A stretch of 64,000 nucleotides of DNA, from contig NZ_CP031240.1 in assembly GCF_003351405.1 (NCBI RefSeq), positions 868,001 through 932,000 on the forward strand, given 5' to 3'. A model generated the notes under the pieces. It was not told the origin of the DNA and did not search any database. It was given only the letters and a program-made list of their open reading frames with translations. Origin of the DNA: Haemophilus haemolyticus (lineage in GTDB: Bacteria; Pseudomonadota; Gammaproteobacteria; Enterobacterales; Pasteurellaceae). Below are positions 48,929 to 60,049 of this stretch, in pieces. The translations under genes were made by a program, and so were the position numbers. The first letter of the stretch is position 1; each line of letters begins with the position of its first letter.

Positions 48929-51553
48929 ATGAAAAAAACGGCAGAAATAAGACAATCATTCCTTGATTTTTTCCATAGCAAAGGCCACCAAGTAGTTGAG
49001 AGTAGCTCACTTGTGCCGGAAAATGATCCGACTTTGCTTTTCACAAATGCTGGGATGAACCAATTTAAGGATGTATTCCTTGGAATGGATAAACGCCCTT
49101 ATTCTAGAGCCACCACCGCGCAACGTTGCGTACGTGCTGGTGGTAAACATAACGACTTAGAAAATGTGGGTTATACCGCGCGTCATCATACTTTCTTTGA
49201 AATGCTCGGTAACTTTAGTTTTGGTGATTACTTTAAACACGATGCTATTAATTTTGCTTGGGAATATTTAACCTCCCCACAATGGCTTGGTTTACCTAAA
49301 GAAAAACTATGGGTAACCGTGTATGAAACCGATGATGAAGCCTACAACATCTGGAATAAAGAAGTCGGTGTGCCTGCTGAACGTATTATTCGCATTGGCG
49401 ACAATAAAGGTGCACCTTATGCATCAGACAACTTCTGGGCGATGGGCGATACGGGTCCTTGCGGTCCTTGTACTGAAATTTTCTACGATCACGGTGATCA
49501 TATTTGGGGCGGACCTCCAGGCTCACCAGAAGAAGATGGCGACCGTTATATCGAAATCTGGAACGTTGTGTTCATGCAATTCAACCGTTTAGCCGATGGC
49601 ACAATGGAAAAATTACCGCGTCCATCTGTTGACACAGGTATGGGCTTAGAGCGTATTTCTGCTGTATTGCAACATGTGAACTCAAACTACGAGATTGATA
49701 TTTTCAAAACATTAATCGCAAAAACGGCTGAAGTTGTAGGTACGAAAGATTTAAGTAATAAATCATTACGTGTTATTGCTGACCATATTCGTTCTTGTGC
49801 ATATTTAATCGCAGATGGCGTTATTCCATCAAACGAAGGCCGTGGTTATGTCTTACGTCGTATTATTCGCCGCGCAGTTCGTCACGGTCACTTATTAGGT
49901 GCCAAAGAAGCCTTTTTCTATAAACTCGTGCCAACTCTAATTGAAGTGATGGCTGAAGCTGGAAAAGACGTAAAAGAAAAACAAGTAAATGTTGAAAAAC
50001 TATTACGTTTGGAAGAAGAACAATTTGCTCGTACTCTAGAGCGTGGCTTGAGCTTATTAGATGAAGCCCTTGCTCAAGTAAAAGATGGTGTTCTTTCAGG
50101 TGAAGTTGCATTCAAACTGTATGACACCTATGGTTTCCCATTAGATTTAACGGCTGATGTATGTCGTGAGCGCAATATCACTATTGATGAACAAGCGTTT
50201 GACCGTGAAATGGAAGCACAACGTACTCGTGCTCAAGCCGCGAGTCAGTTTGGTGTGGACTACAACAGCGTTATTCGTGTAGATGGCGAAACTAAGTTTG
50301 AAGGCTATACTGAAGTCGAATCTCAAGCAAAAATCACCGCACTTTTCTATGATGGTAAATCAGTAGAAAGTATTAAAGCAGGTCAAAGTGCAGTTGTTAT
50401 TTTAGAAAATACGCCGTTTTATGCAGAATCAGGTGGTCAGATTGGCGATAGCGGATATTTAAGCGCACAAGGCGTGACCTTTAATGTTAAAGATACCCAA
50501 AAATATGGGCAAGTATTTGGACACATTGGAGAATTAACGCAAGGAAGCTTGAAAGTTGGGCAAACTGTGAATGCTATTGTGGATGCGGAACGTCGCCATA
50601 ACACATCGCTCAATCACTCAGCAACACACTTATTACACGCAGCCTTACGTCAAGTTTTAGGTCAACATGTTGTGCAAAAAGGCTCACTTGTTTCAGATAA
50701 AGCCTTGCGTTTTGACTTTGCACAACCTGAATCAATTACAAAAGAACAATTAACTCAAATTGAAACATTAGTAAACCAAAAAATCCGTGCTAACTTCCCT
50801 GTTCAAACGGATATTATGGACATTGATTCAGCAAAAGCTAAAGGGGCAATGGCGCTCTTTGGCGAGAAATATGGTGATAACGTTCGCGTATTAACCATGG
50901 GCGATTTCTCAATTGAGCTTTGTGGAGGTATTCACGCAAAACGCACTGGGGATATCGGTCTATTTAAAATTATTACTGAAAGCGCAGTGGCGGCAGGCGT
51001 TCGTCGTATTGAAGCTGTAACTGGTGAAAATGCAATTGAGTGGTTACATAATCAACAACGTATTCTGACCCAAAGCGCAGACTTATTCAAATCAGACGTA
51101 AATACCTTAGTAGAAAAAATCCAACAACTTCAAGACAAAGCGAAGAAAGTGGAAAAAGAATTGCAAGGTCTAAAAGAGAAAGCCGCAATGCAGGCTGGTT
51201 CTGATTTTGTAAAAAGTGCGGTGAAAATCAATGGTGTTTCTGTTATCGCACAACAATTAGACGGCATAGAAACAAAATCATTACGTGTGATGGTCGATGA
51301 TTTAAAAAATCAGCTCGGCTCAGGCGTAATCGCATTCGCATCAATCTTAGATGAAAAAGTCAACCTTGTCGTTGGTGTAACAAACGATTTAACTACCAAA
51401 GTAAAAGCTGGAGAGCTCGTTAATTTAATGGCTCAACAGGTCGGGGGTAAAGGCGGTGGTCGTCCGGATATGGCAATGGCAGGAGGCTCCCAACCAGAAA
51501 ATGTGGCACAAGCAGTTAAAGCGGCGCAGGACTGGTTAAACAAAAATCTGTAG
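48929..51553 (+). CDS. alaS: Alanine--tRNA ligase
   Basis: 874 residues. Class II catalytic core ([48 protein letters not shown]), editing domain with the zinc-type site [12 protein letters not shown] and [15 protein letters not shown], and C-Ala domain ending [15 protein letters not shown]. Charges tRNA-Ala and clears mischarged Ser and Gly. csrA follows 78 bases later as in many gammaproteobacteria. Confidence 0.98.
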   Translation: MKKTAEIRQSFLDFFHSKGHQVVESSSLVPENDPTLLFTNAGMNQFKDVFLGMDKRPYSRATTAQRCVRAGGKHNDLENVGYTARHHTFFEMLGNFSFGDYFKHDAINFAWEYLTSPQWLGLPKEKLWVTVYETDDEAYNIWNKEVGVPAERIIRIGDNKGAPYASDNFWAMGDTGPCGPCTEIFYDHGDHIWGGPPGSPEEDGDRYIEIWNVVFMQFNRLADGTMEKLPRPSVDTGMGLERISAVLQHVNSNYEIDIFKTLIAKTAEVVGTKDLSNKSLRVIADHIRSCAYLIADGVIPSNEGRGYVLRRIIRRAVRHGHLLGAKEAFFYKLVPTLIEVMAEAGKDVKEKQVNVEKLLRLEEEQFARTLERGLSLLDEALAQVKDGVLSGEVAFKLYDTYGFPLDLTADVCRERNITIDEQAFDREMEAQRTRAQAASQFGVDYNSVIRVDGETKFEGYTEVESQAKITALFYDGKSVESIKAGQSAVVILENTPFYAESGGQIGDSGYLSAQGVTFNVKDTQKYGQVFGHIGELTQGSLKVGQTVNAIVDAERRHNTSLNHSATHLLHAALRQVLGQHVVQKGSLVSDKALRFDFAQPESITKEQLTQIETLVNQKIRANFPVQTDIMDIDSAKAKGAMALFGEKYGDNVRVLTMGDFSIELCGGIHAKRTGDIGLFKIITESAVAAGVRRIEAVTGENAIEWLHNQQRILTQSADLFKSDVNTLVEKIQQLQDKAKKVEKELQGLKEKAAMQAGSDFVKSAVKINGVSVIAQQLDGIETKSLRVMVDDLKNQLGSGVIAFASILDEKVNLVVGVTNDLTTKVKAGELVNLMAQQVGGKGGGRPDMAMAGGSQPENVAQAVKAAQDWLNKNL

Positions 51554-51631
51554 TACAAGCCGGTTGGTGGGATGCCAACCCTTCCTTGATTGATAGGGAT
51601 ATCTAATAAATGCAAACTAAGGAGATAAAAG

Positions 51632-51823
51632 ATGTTAATCTTGACTCGTAAAGTTGGCGAAAGTGTACTTATTGGAAATGATATTTCTATCACGATTTTG
51701 AGTGTACGTGGAAACCAAGTTAAACTCGGTGTAGAAGCGCCTAAAGAAGTATCCGTTCACCGAGAAGAAATTTACCAACGAATTAAACAGATGAAAGATG
51801 AACAATTAGACAGTTCATCATAA
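51632..51823 (+). CDS. csrA: Carbon storage regulator CsrA
   Basis: 63 residues. Begins [20 protein letters not shown] and carries the RNA-contact segment [19 protein letters not shown]. Dimeric RNA-binding protein that binds GGA motifs in leaders and controls translation and decay, notably of carbon metabolism mRNAs. AAGGAGATAAAAG precedes the ATG. The stretch between alaS and csrA may hold the promoter used in stationary phase. Confidence 0.97.
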   Translation: MLILTRKVGESVLIGNDISITILSVRGNQVKLGVEAPKEVSVHREEIYQRIKQMKDEQLDSSS

Positions 51824-51846
51824 TCGTAAATAATGGATTTTATATT

Positions 51847-52734
51847 ATGAAAGCAATTATTCCTGTAGCCGGTCTAGGTACACGTATGTTGCCTGCCACG
51901 AAGGCGATTCCGAAGGAAATGCTCACTTTGGTTGATAAGCCATTGATTCAATACGTGGTAAATGAATGTGTTGCAGCTGGCATAAAAGAAATTGTGCTTG
52001 TCACGCATTCATCAAAAAATGCTATCGAAAACCATTTTGATACTTCTTTTGAACTAGAAACAATGCTAGAAAAACGTGTTAAGCGTCAACTTCTAGAAGA
52101 AGTGCGTTCTATCTGTCCAAAAGATGTAACTATTATGCATGTTCGCCAAGGTAATGCAAAAGGACTTGGTCACGCCGTGTTGTGCGGTCGCCCACTTGTA
52201 GGCAATGAATCATTTGCTGTTGTATTACCTGACGTATTGTTAGCTGATTTCAGTGCAGATCAGAAAAAAGAAAATCTTTCTGCAATGATTAAACGCTTTA
52301 ATGAAACTGGTGCAAGCCAAATTATGGTAACGCCTGTTCCACAAGAAAATGTGAGTAGCTATGGTGTTGCAGACTGTGGTGGCGTAGTTCTTAATGGTGG
52401 TGAAAGTGCAAAAATTAATAACATTGTTGAAAAACCTGCCGTTGAAGAGGCGCCATCGAACCTCGCTGTAGTTGGTCGTTATGTATTTTCTGCTGAAATC
52501 TGGGATTTGTTGGAAAAAACTCCTGTAGGTGTAGGAGATGAAATCCAATTAACTGATGCTATTGATATGCTCATTGAAAAAGAAACTGTTGAAGCATTCC
52601 ATATGACAGGTGAAACGTTCGACTGTGGTGATAAAATTGGCTATATGGAAGCTTTCGTAGAATACGGTATTCGTCACGAAAAATTAGGTAAAGAATTCAA
52701 AACCTTTATCAAAAATTTAGCAAAAACGCTATAA
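51847..52734 (+). CDS. galU: UTP--glucose-1-phosphate uridylyltransferase
   Basis: Makes UDP-glucose for LPS and capsule sugars. 295 residues; nucleotidyltransferase start [20 protein letters not shown] and [13 protein letters not shown] are conserved. It supplies donor sugars for the phase-variable glycosyltransferase and the other outer-core enzymes. It starts 23 bases after csrA, possibly one transcript, and ends in a hairpin. Confidence 0.97.
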   Translation: MKAIIPVAGLGTRMLPATKAIPKEMLTLVDKPLIQYVVNECVAAGIKEIVLVTHSSKNAIENHFDTSFELETMLEKRVKRQLLEEVRSICPKDVTIMHVRQGNAKGLGHAVLCGRPLVGNESFAVVLPDVLLADFSADQKKENLSAMIKRFNETGASQIMVTPVPQENVSSYGVADCGGVVLNGGESAKINNIVEKPAVEEAPSNLAVVGRYVFSAEIWDLLEKTPVGVGDEIQLTDAIDMLIEKETVEAFHMTGETFDCGDKIGYMEAFVEYGIRHEKLGKEFKTFIKNLAKTL

Positions 52735-52751
52735 ATAGCACTAATACAGAT

Positions 52752-52790
52752 AAAATGGACAAAATGAAAGATTTTGTCCATTTTTGTTTT
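52752..52790 (+). terminator. Terminator of galU
   Basis: AAAATGGACAAAAT and ATTTTGTCCATTTTT pair around GAAAG; perfect 14-bp stem with a T-tail. Confidence 0.85.
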
Positions 52791-52868
52791 ATTATTAATA
52801 TAGAATATTGCTTAATGCATAAATATGCGCAATAATAGAATAATTAATCAAATTGAAAAGGGAAAGCT

Positions 52869-54242
52869 ATGGCACTTTGGGGTGGGCGTTTTACGCAGGC
52901 AGCAGATAAACGTTTTAAAGATTTTAACGACTCATTACGTTTTGATTATCGTTTGGCTGAACAGGATATTCAAGGCTCGATTGGTTGGTCCAAAGCCTTG
53001 GTGAAAGTCAATGTATTAACTATCGAAGAACAGCATCAACTTGAGCAAGCACTAAATGAATTACTTATTGAAGTGCGGTCAAATCCGCAAGCAATTTTAC
53101 AAGATGATGCTGAAGATATTCATAGTTGGGTTGAAAGTAAGCTAATCGATAAAGTAGGTAACCTTGGTAAAAAATTACATACCGGCCGTAGCCGTAATGA
53201 TCAAGTGGCAGTAGATATAAAACTGTGGTGCAAACAACGTGTGGTTGAATTACAAGAATCAGTACGTAATTTGCAACGACACTTAGTTCAAACCGCAGAA
53301 AACACACAACAAGCAGTTATGCCTGGCTATACCCATTTACAACGAGCTCAACCAATCACTTTTGCTCATTGGTGTATGGCATATGTGGAAATGTTCGACC
53401 GCGACTATTCACGTTTAACAGATGCGTATAATCGTATGAATACCTGTCCACTTGGTAGTGGTGCGCTGGCTGGTACGGCTTATGCCGTAGATCGTGATTC
53501 ACTTGCGCACGATCTTGGTTTTGCTTTCGCGACTAGAAATAGCTTAGATAGCGTCTCTGACCGCGATCATATCGTAGAATTACTTTCCATCGCCTCCCTC
53601 AGTATGGCGCATCTTTCTCGCTTTGCTGAAGATATGATTATCTTTAACAGCGGAGAGGCAAATTTCGTCGAGCTATCTGATCGAGTGACTTCTGGCTCAT
53701 CATTAATGCCACAAAAGAAAAATCCTGATGCATGTGAGTTAATTCGAGGCAAAGCAGGCAGGGTGATTGGCTCATTAACAGGCATGTTAATCACCTTAAA
53801 AGGCTTGCCACTTGCGTATAATAAAGATATGCAAGAAGACAAAGAGGGAATTTTTGATGCCTTAGATACTTGGCAAAACTGTGTGGATATGGCAACGTTC
53901 GTATTAGATGAATTGAAAGTAAATGTTGAACGTACTCGTGAAGCCGCGTTAAAAGGTTATTCAAACGCAACTGAATTAGCGGATTATTTAGTCTCTAAGG
54001 GCGTACCTTTCCGAGATTCCCATCATATCGTGGGTGAAACGGTTGTTTATGCCATCGAGAAAGGTAAAGGATTAGAAGATCTTACTATCCCTGAATTCCG
54101 CCAATTTAGTGAAGTAGTGGGAGATGATGTTTACGAGATTCTTTCCCTCCAATCTTGCTTAGACAAACGTTGTGCAAAAGGTGGTGTATCGCCATTGCGT
54201 GTTGCTGAAGCTATTGCAGAAGCCAAAACAAGATTTGCTTAA
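52869..54242 (+). CDS. argH: Argininosuccinate lyase
   Basis: Last step of arginine synthesis: argininosuccinate to arginine plus fumarate. 457 residues; start [20 protein letters not shown] and the superfamily signature [20 protein letters not shown]. The remaining arg genes are not in this window, so whether the strain is prototrophic cannot be judged. Its message ends in a paired uptake-signal hairpin before hslO. Confidence 0.97.
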   Translation: MALWGGRFTQAADKRFKDFNDSLRFDYRLAEQDIQGSIGWSKALVKVNVLTIEEQHQLEQALNELLIEVRSNPQAILQDDAEDIHSWVESKLIDKVGNLGKKLHTGRSRNDQVAVDIKLWCKQRVVELQESVRNLQRHLVQTAENTQQAVMPGYTHLQRAQPITFAHWCMAYVEMFDRDYSRLTDAYNRMNTCPLGSGALAGTAYAVDRDSLAHDLGFAFATRNSLDSVSDRDHIVELLSIASLSMAHLSRFAEDMIIFNSGEANFVELSDRVTSGSSLMPQKKNPDACELIRGKAGRVIGSLTGMLITLKGLPLAYNKDMQEDKEGIFDALDTWQNCVDMATFVLDELKVNVERTREAALKGYSNATELADYLVSKGVPFRDSHHIVGETVVYAIEKGKGLEDLTIPEFRQFSEVVGDDVYEILSLQSCLDKRCAKGGVSPLRVAEAIAEAKTRFA

Positions 54243-54340
54243 TCATATTTTAACGCGCATATCACAAGATTTCACAAGACTCCCTTGCAATCCACTGAAT
54301 AGCCCCAATTATGAGTAGCAACACTTAAATAAGATGATAA

Positions 54341-54374
54341 AAAAAGTGCGGGAAAAACTACCGCACTTTTTATT
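54341..54374 (+). terminator. Paired uptake-signal terminator after argH
   Basis: AAAAAGTGCGG and CCGCACTTTTT pair around a short AT-rich loop and run into TATTTC. One arm has a one-base deviation from the 9-mer (GTGCGGG). Confidence 0.65.
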
Positions 54375-54391
54375 TCAATTAGGAATAATCA

Positions 54392-55273
54392 ATGACCAAT
54401 CAACAAGACTATACTCAAGACAATGACAAGCTTTACCGTTATCTTTTCGAAAATCGTGCGGTTCGTGGGGAATGGGTTCGCTTAAATAAAACATTTACTG
54501 ATACATTAAACACCCATCAGTATCCTAAAGCAGTACAGGATTTATTGGGTGAAATGATGGTGGCGACTAATTTGCTTACTGCCACACTAAAATTTGACGG
54601 CAATATCACCGTACAAATTCAAGGCGATGGCCCATTACGCTTAGCATTAGTAAATGGCAATGATCAACAACAAATCCGCGCCCTTGCTCGAGTGGATGGC
54701 AACATCACTGAAAATATGAGCCTACATAATATGATTGGTAAAGGTGTATTGGTCATTACTATTGCACCAAAAGAAGGCGAACGCTATCAAGGTGTAATTA
54801 GCTTGGATAAACCGACAATCACAGAATGCTTAGAAGATTATTTTGTACGCTCAGAACAGCTTCAAACTCAATTAATTATTCGTACTGGAGAATATGAAGG
54901 CAAGTCAGTAGCAGCAGGTATGTTATTACAAATTATGCCTGATGGTTCTGGTACACCAGAAGATTTTGAGCATTTAACTACGCTCGCAGCAACAGTAAAA
55001 GACGAAGAATTATTTGGTCTCCCTGCAGAAGAGTTACTCTACCGTTTATATCACGAAGAAACCGTCAATCTTTATCCAGCACAAGATGTACAATTTTTCT
55101 GTGGCTGCTCTGCTGAGCGTTCTGGTTCTGCATTGCTGCTCATCTCCGATGAAGAAATTGACGAAATATTAGCCGAACATAAAGGCAGTATTGATATGCA
55201 ATGTGAGTGCTGTGGTACACACTATTTCTTTAATAAAGAAGCGATTGAAAAATTAAAATCAACAAAACTTTAA
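54392..55273 (+). CDS. hslO: Redox-regulated chaperone Hsp33
   Basis: 293 residues. Holdase activated by oxidation. The zinc-switch cysteines appear as FCGCSAERS and MQCECCGTHYFF in the C-terminal part; the middle has GEMMVATNLLTATLKFDGNITVQIQG. Under hypochlorite or heat the zinc is lost and the linker unfolds. It may work with the GroESL and RpoH-controlled heat response encoded in the window. Confidence 0.96.
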   Translation: MTNQQDYTQDNDKLYRYLFENRAVRGEWVRLNKTFTDTLNTHQYPKAVQDLLGEMMVATNLLTATLKFDGNITVQIQGDGPLRLALVNGNDQQQIRALARVDGNITENMSLHNMIGKGVLVITIAPKEGERYQGVISLDKPTITECLEDYFVRSEQLQTQLIIRTGEYEGKSVAAGMLLQIMPDGSGTPEDFEHLTTLAATVKDEELFGLPAEELLYRLYHEETVNLYPAQDVQFFCGCSAERSGSALLLISDEEIDEILAEHKGSIDMQCECCGTHYFFNKEAIEKLKSTKL

Positions 55274-55278
55274 AAACA

Positions 55279-55304
55279 ATCCCGATGCTATGTCGGGATT
55301 TTTG
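55279..55304 (+). terminator. Terminator of hslO
   Basis: AATCCCGA and TCGGGATT pair around TGCTATG and a T-run follows at 55299. Confidence 0.8.
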
Positions 55305-55358
55305 ATCTACATCATCAATACACCTAAAAATAGGTAATAGAGAGCTATAATTTTTCAA

Positions 55359-55404
55359 AAATGAGATCTAGTTAACATTTTTTTACATTGACATTCTTTA
55401 GAAT
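55359..55404 (+). promoter_or_regulatory. CRP site and promoter of pckA
   Basis: A 22-base near-palindrome at 55359-55380 (TGAGATCTAGTTAACA core) differs from the H. influenzae CRP-N consensus at only three positions. TAGAAT at 55399-55404 is a -10 at class II spacing (centre near -41.5). CRP control fits gluconeogenic PEPCK. Confidence 0.75.
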
Positions 55405-55446
55405 AGGCGACAGTTAAATTTTAATCTTAAATATTAGAGGTGACTT

Positions 55447-57063
55447 ATGACAGACTTAAACAAAGTAGTAAAAGAACTTGAAGCTCTAGGCATTTATGAC
55501 GTAAAAGAAGTTGTCTACAATCCAAGCTACGAGCAATTGTTCGAAGAAGAAACCAATCCAGGTTTAGAAGGCTTTGAAAAAGGTACTTTAACTACGACTG
55601 GTGCAGTAGCTGTGGATACTGGTATCTTTACTGGCCGTTCACCAAAAGATAAATATATTGTGTTAGATGAAAAAACCAAAGATACTGTTTGGTGGACCTC
55701 TGAAGCAGCGAAAAATGACAACAAACCAATGAACCAAGCTACATGGCAAAGCTTAAAAGATTTGGTGACTAACCAACTTTCTCGTAAACGCTTATTTGTG
55801 GTTGATGGTTTCTGTGGCGCTAGCGAACACGACCGTATTGCAGTACGTATTGTCACTGAAGTTGCATGGCAAGCACACTTTGTGAAAAATATGTTTATTC
55901 GCCCAACTGAAGAACAACTCAAAAATTTTGAACCAGATTTCGTTGTAATGAACGGTTCTAAAGTAACCAATCCAAACTGGAAAGAACAAGGTTTAAATTC
56001 AGAAAACTTCGTTGCTTTCAACTTAACTGAGCGCATTCAATTAATCGGTGGTACTTGGTACGGCGGTGAAATGAAAAAAGGTATGTTCTCAATGATGAAC
56101 TACTTCCTACCACTTAAAGGTGTTGGCGCAATGCACTGCTCAGCTAACGTTGGTAAAGATGGCGATGTAGCAATCTTCTTCGGCTTATCTGGTACAGGTA
56201 AAACAACCCTTTCAACCGATCCAAAACGTGAATTAATCGGTGACGATGAACACGGTTGGGATGATGTTGGTATCTTTAACTTTGAAGGTGGTTGCTATGC
56301 GAAAACCATTCACCTTTCAGAAGAAAATGAACCAGATATTTACCGCGCTATCCGTCGCGATGCATTATTAGAAAACGTAGTTGTTCGTGCAGATGGTTCT
56401 GTTGATTTTGATGACGGTTCAAAAACAGAAAATACTCGCGTGTCTTACCCAATTTATCACATTGATAACATTGTAAAACCAGTTTCTCGTGCTGGTCACG
56501 CAACTAAAGTTATTTTCTTAACTGCTGATGCATTTGGCGTGTTACCACCAGTATCTAAATTGACACCAGAACAAACTAAATACTACTTCTTATCAGGTTT
56601 CACTGCAAAATTAGCAGGGACTGAACGTGGTATTACTGAACCAACTCCAACTTTCTCAGCATGTTTCGGTGCTGCGTTCTTAACGCTTCACCCAACTCAA
56701 TATGCAGAAGTGTTAGTAAAACGTATGCAAGCAGCCGGTGCTGAAGCTTACTTAGTGAATACTGGTTGGAATGGTACAGGCAAACGTATCTCAATCAAAG
56801 ATACTCGCGGAATTATTGATGCAATCTTAGATGGCTCAATTGAAAAAGCTGAAATGGGCGAATTGCCAATCTTCAACTTAGCAATTCCTAAAGCATTACC
56901 AGGTGTAGATTCTGCAATCTTAGATCCTCGTGATACTTACGCAGATAAAGCACAATGGCAATCAAAAGCTGAAGACTTAGCAGGTCGCTTTGTGAAAAAC
57001 TTTGTTAAATATGCAACTAACGAAGAAGGCAAAGCTTTAATTGCAGCTGGTCCTAAAGCTTAA
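55447..57063 (+). CDS. pckA: ATP-dependent phosphoenolpyruvate carboxykinase
   Basis: 538 residues. Converts oxaloacetate and ATP to phosphoenolpyruvate and CO2; in Pasteurellaceae it can also run in the carboxylating direction for succinate fermentation. P-loop [14 protein letters not shown], kinase-2 motif [12 protein letters not shown] and [13 protein letters not shown] are clear. A paired uptake-signal terminator follows it. Confidence 0.98.
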   Translation: MTDLNKVVKELEALGIYDVKEVVYNPSYEQLFEEETNPGLEGFEKGTLTTTGAVAVDTGIFTGRSPKDKYIVLDEKTKDTVWWTSEAAKNDNKPMNQATWQSLKDLVTNQLSRKRLFVVDGFCGASEHDRIAVRIVTEVAWQAHFVKNMFIRPTEEQLKNFEPDFVVMNGSKVTNPNWKEQGLNSENFVAFNLTERIQLIGGTWYGGEMKKGMFSMMNYFLPLKGVGAMHCSANVGKDGDVAIFFGLSGTGKTTLSTDPKRELIGDDEHGWDDVGIFNFEGGCYAKTIHLSEENEPDIYRAIRRDALLENVVVRADGSVDFDDGSKTENTRVSYPIYHIDNIVKPVSRAGHATKVIFLTADAFGVLPPVSKLTPEQTKYYFLSGFTAKLAGTERGITEPTPTFSACFGAAFLTLHPTQYAEVLVKRMQAAGAEAYLVNTGWNGTGKRISIKDTRGIIDAILDGSIEKAEMGELPIFNLAIPKALPGVDSAILDPRDTYADKAQWQSKAEDLAGRFVKNFVKYATNEEGKALIAAGPKA

Positions 57064-57083
57064 TTAAAAATACTAAAAATATT

Positions 57084-57120
57084 AACCGCACTTTGGGTAA
57101 CTGAAGTGCGGTCATTTTTT
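57084..57120 (+). terminator. Paired uptake-signal terminator after pckA
   Basis: ACCGCACTT at 57085-57093 and AAGTGCGGT at 57104-57112 face each other with a 10-base loop, followed by CATTTTTTAT. Confidence 0.75.
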
Positions 57121-57213
57121 ATCTGTTTTCAAGCTGATAAATGTATTCAAAAATTGACAAAAATCCAGTAAAATCACCACGTTTTAACTTTCGTCAATTA
57201 AAAGGACAATGTA

Positions 57214-57771
57214 ATGCTTAACCAAATTAAAAAAGATGCTCAAGATCGTATGGAAAAAAGCCTTGAAGCATTAAAAGGCCATATTTCGAAAATCCGTACT
57301 GGTCGTGCACAACCAAGTTTACTTGATACAATTCAAGTTGAATATTATGGTGCGGCGACTCCACTTCGCCAATTAGCAAACGTAGTGGCAGAAGATGCAC
57401 GTACTTTAGCTGTAACTGTTTTTGATCGTTCTTTAATCTCTGCGGTAGAAAAAGCAATTTTAACCTCAGATTTAGGTTTAAACCCATCTTCAGCGGGTAC
57501 CACAATCCGTGTTCCGCTTCCTCCATTAACAGAAGAACGTCGTCGCGATTTAATCAAAATTGTAAAAGGCGAAGGTGAACAAGGTAAAGTTGCGGTTCGC
57601 AACGTGCGTCGTGATGCGAATGATAAAATCAAAGCATTATTAAAAGACAAAGAAATTAGCGAAAACGAACAACATAAAGCAGAAGAAGAAATCCAAAAAA
57701 TCACAGATATTTACATTAAAAAAGTAGATGAAGTATTAGCGGATAAAGAAAAAGAATTGATGGATTTCTAA
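57214..57771 (+). CDS. frr: Ribosome recycling factor
   Basis: 185 residues. With EF-G it splits the post-termination ribosome. Segments [53 protein letters not shown] and [13 protein letters not shown] are the classical RRF pattern. It has its own hairpin terminator. Essential gene. Confidence 0.98.
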   Translation: MLNQIKKDAQDRMEKSLEALKGHISKIRTGRAQPSLLDTIQVEYYGAATPLRQLANVVAEDARTLAVTVFDRSLISAVEKAILTSDLGLNPSSAGTTIRVPLPPLTEERRRDLIKIVKGEGEQGKVAVRNVRRDANDKIKALLKDKEISENEQHKAEEEIQKITDIYIKKVDEVLADKEKELMDF

Positions 57772-57787
57772 TCATAAAAAAAATGCG

Positions 57788-57820
57788 AAAGGCAGACAGT
57801 TTTGTCTGCCTTTATTTTAT
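57788..57820 (+). terminator. Terminator of frr
   Basis: AAAGGCAGAC and GTCTGCCTTT pair around AGTTTT, then TATTTTAT; a strong intrinsic terminator. Confidence 0.88.
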
Positions 57821-57881
57821 TAGGTATGCGAATTTAGACGTACCAATGAAAATATAATCAACAAAGTGCGGTAAAGATTCT

Positions 57882-59075
57882 ATGCAAAAACAAAACATTG
57901 TCATTCTTGGTTCAACGGGATCAATCGGTAAGAGCACCCTTTCCGTTATCGAAAATAACCCTCAGAAATATCATGCATTTGCACTCGTCGGCGGAAAAAA
58001 CGTAGAAGTAATGTTTGAACAATGTATCAAATTCCGACCGCACTTTGCGGCTCTTGATGATGTAAATGCGGCTAAAATTTTACGTGAGAAATTAATTGCG
58101 CATCATATTCCAACGGAAGTATTAGCAGGACAACAAGCTATTTGTGAACTTGCAGCACATCCAGATTCCGATCAGATAATGGCATCGATTGTTGGTGCAG
58201 CAGGATTGTTACCGACTCTTTCAGCGGTTAAGGCTGGTAAAAGGGTATTACTAGCAAATAAAGAATCATTGGTAACCTGTGGACAGCTTTTTATTGATGC
58301 TGTAAAAAACTATGGCGCGAAGCTTTTACCAGTAGACAGTGAACATAATGCGATCTTTCAATCGTTACCGCCAGAAGCACAAGAAAAAATCGGTTTTTGC
58401 CCACTTTCTGAATTAGGTGTAAGTAAAATTATACTCACCGGTTCTGGCGGGCCATTCCGTTACACGCCACTTGAACAATTCACCAACATCACACCAGAAC
58501 AAGCAGTTGCGCACCCTAATTGGTCTATGGGTAAAAAAATCTCTGTCGATTCAGCTACAATGATGAATAAGGGCTTGGAATACATTGAGGCTCGCTGGCT
58601 TTTCAACGCAAGTGGGGAAGAAATGGAAGTCATTATTCATCCACAATCGATTATTCATTCTATGGTGCGTTATGTTGATGGCTCAGTCATCGCTCAAATG
58701 GGAAACCCAGATATGCGTACACCAATTGCAGAAACTATGGCATATCCTCACCGCACTTTTGCGGGAGTAGAACCACTCGATTTCTTTAAAATCAAAGAAC
58801 TAACATTTATTGAACCTGATTTTAATCGCTATCCAAATTTAAAACTGGCTATTGATGCCTTTGCTGCGGGTCAATATGCGACAACAGCAATGAATGCAGC
58901 TAATGAAATTGCCGTACAAGCATTTTTAGATCGTCAAATTAGCTTTATGGATATTACAAAAATTAATGCAAAAACAATTGAGAAAATTTCGCCTTATACC
59001 ATTCAAAATATTGATGATGTACTCGAAATTGATGCACAAGCAAGAGAAATTGCGAAAACGCTAATTGGGGAATAG
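57882..59075 (+). CDS. dxr: 1-deoxy-D-xylulose-5-phosphate reductoisomerase
   Basis: 397 residues. Second step of the MEP isoprenoid pathway, target of fosmidomycin. NADPH site [11 protein letters not shown], metal-binding [19 protein letters not shown], and [19 protein letters not shown] are conserved. One uptake signal lies inside the gene. A short hairpin follows the stop. Confidence 0.98.
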   Translation: MQKQNIVILGSTGSIGKSTLSVIENNPQKYHAFALVGGKNVEVMFEQCIKFRPHFAALDDVNAAKILREKLIAHHIPTEVLAGQQAICELAAHPDSDQIMASIVGAAGLLPTLSAVKAGKRVLLANKESLVTCGQLFIDAVKNYGAKLLPVDSEHNAIFQSLPPEAQEKIGFCPLSELGVSKIILTGSGGPFRYTPLEQFTNITPEQAVAHPNWSMGKKISVDSATMMNKGLEYIEARWLFNASGEEMEVIIHPQSIIHSMVRYVDGSVIAQMGNPDMRTPIAETMAYPHRTFAGVEPLDFFKIKELTFIEPDFNRYPNLKLAIDAFAAGQYATTAMNAANEIAVQAFLDRQISFMDITKINAKTIEKISPYTIQNIDDVLEIDAQAREIAKTLIGE

Positions 59076-59098
59076 ACCTAGCATAACTAGGTCTAGTT
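59074..59098 (+). terminator. Terminator of dxr
   Basis: AGACCTAG and CTAGGTCT pair around CATAA, overlapping the stop codon; then AGTTTATT. Short but symmetric, also usable by the opposite gene. Confidence 0.6.
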
Positions 59099-59106
59099 TA
59101 TTCGAT

Positions 59107-59916
59107 TTAATGGAATACAAATTCCAAAATACACATATAGGCTGCAATACAAAATAAAATAATCGCCAATAATTTTCTTGTTAAAGCCGGATTCATTAAT
59201 CCACGCAATTTCATTGAGAAGAAACTCATTCCAAATGACCCCAAGGTAACGACACCAACTACAAGAAAATTTACATACCCTAATTGACCACTTAGGCTGA
59301 TATCATAGGGAAAAACTCTAGTGAGATAGCCGTATAGATTACCAATACCGCCAATAATCATCATATAGTTCGTATAAACGGCAATTTGTTGCGTTTTTAC
59401 CCCCTTTAATTGTCCGACAAGGGGAGCAAGAATAGAACCGCCTCCAATACCTGTAATACCCGCAATTAATCCTCCGCCACAACAGCTAATGCTACCTTTC
59501 GCTCGTTCTATAGGAGACATATTAGGCACTTCTATTTGTGTTCTCGATCTGTTTAAAAATGTTTTAATCGCTAGTGCACTCAAACTTACTGTAAAAATTA
59601 AACTAATTATCGCTGTAGAAAAATAAAAACTTAATTCAAAACCAATTTGCACGCCAATAACCATTGCTATAGACCATAAAATCATATTGATATGATCAAT
59701 TTTAATTTTTTGCTTATGGAAAAATAATAAGTTAATCAATGCGGTACACATCACAATGGTAAGTGATGTAGCTGAAATAACTTGAATCGGCAATTCGGGA
59801 AATAATGTACGTAAAATTGGCACGATCAATACCCCACCGCCAATACCAAAAATAGCAGAAACCATATTGGTACAAATACCGCAAATCAGTAAGATAAAAA
59901 TTGTGCTAAGTGCCAT
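59107..59916 (-). CDS. TSUP-family (TauE/SafE) membrane permease
   Basis: 269 residues with about eight membrane helices. Repeated glycine motifs of the family: FGIGGGVLIVPILRTLFPEL and GITGIGGGSILAPLVGQLKG, plus QQIAVYTNYMMIIGGIGNLYG. TSUP proteins carry sulfite, sulfonates, thiosulfate or other small anions; the substrate is not known here. It is divergent from the radical SAM gene and shares an FNR/CRP-like site with it. Confidence 0.88.
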   Translation of the reverse strand: MALSTIFILLICGICTNMVSAIFGIGGGVLIVPILRTLFPELPIQVISATSLTIVMCTALINLLFFHKQKIKIDHINMILWSIAMVIGVQIGFELSFYFSTAIISLIFTVSLSALAIKTFLNRSRTQIEVPNMSPIERAKGSISCCGGGLIAGITGIGGGSILAPLVGQLKGVKTQQIAVYTNYMMIIGGIGNLYGYLTRVFPYDISLSGQLGYVNFLVVGVVTLGSFGMSFFSMKLRGLMNPALTRKLLAIILFCIAAYMCILEFVFH

Positions 59917-59981
59917 CTTAGATCCTATTTAAAAATTCATTTAATCATACTTCATTTTGACGTAAGAGCATATGTGCAACT

Positions 59982-59997
59982 TATGATCGCTATCATA
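59982..59997. promoter_or_regulatory. FNR/CRP-like palindrome between the TSUP and radical SAM genes
   Basis: TATGATCGCTATCATA at 59982-59997 is a perfect outer palindrome containing TGAT-N4-ATCA, the FNR half-sites. It sits 66 bases from each start. A Crp/Fnr-type regulator is encoded at 61251, and could be one that binds it, but FNR or CRP itself is as likely. Confidence 0.55.
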
Positions 59998-60049
59998 TAC
60001 AGTTAAAATTATTCTGTTATGATAAAAAGAATAAGGAGGATACGTAGAT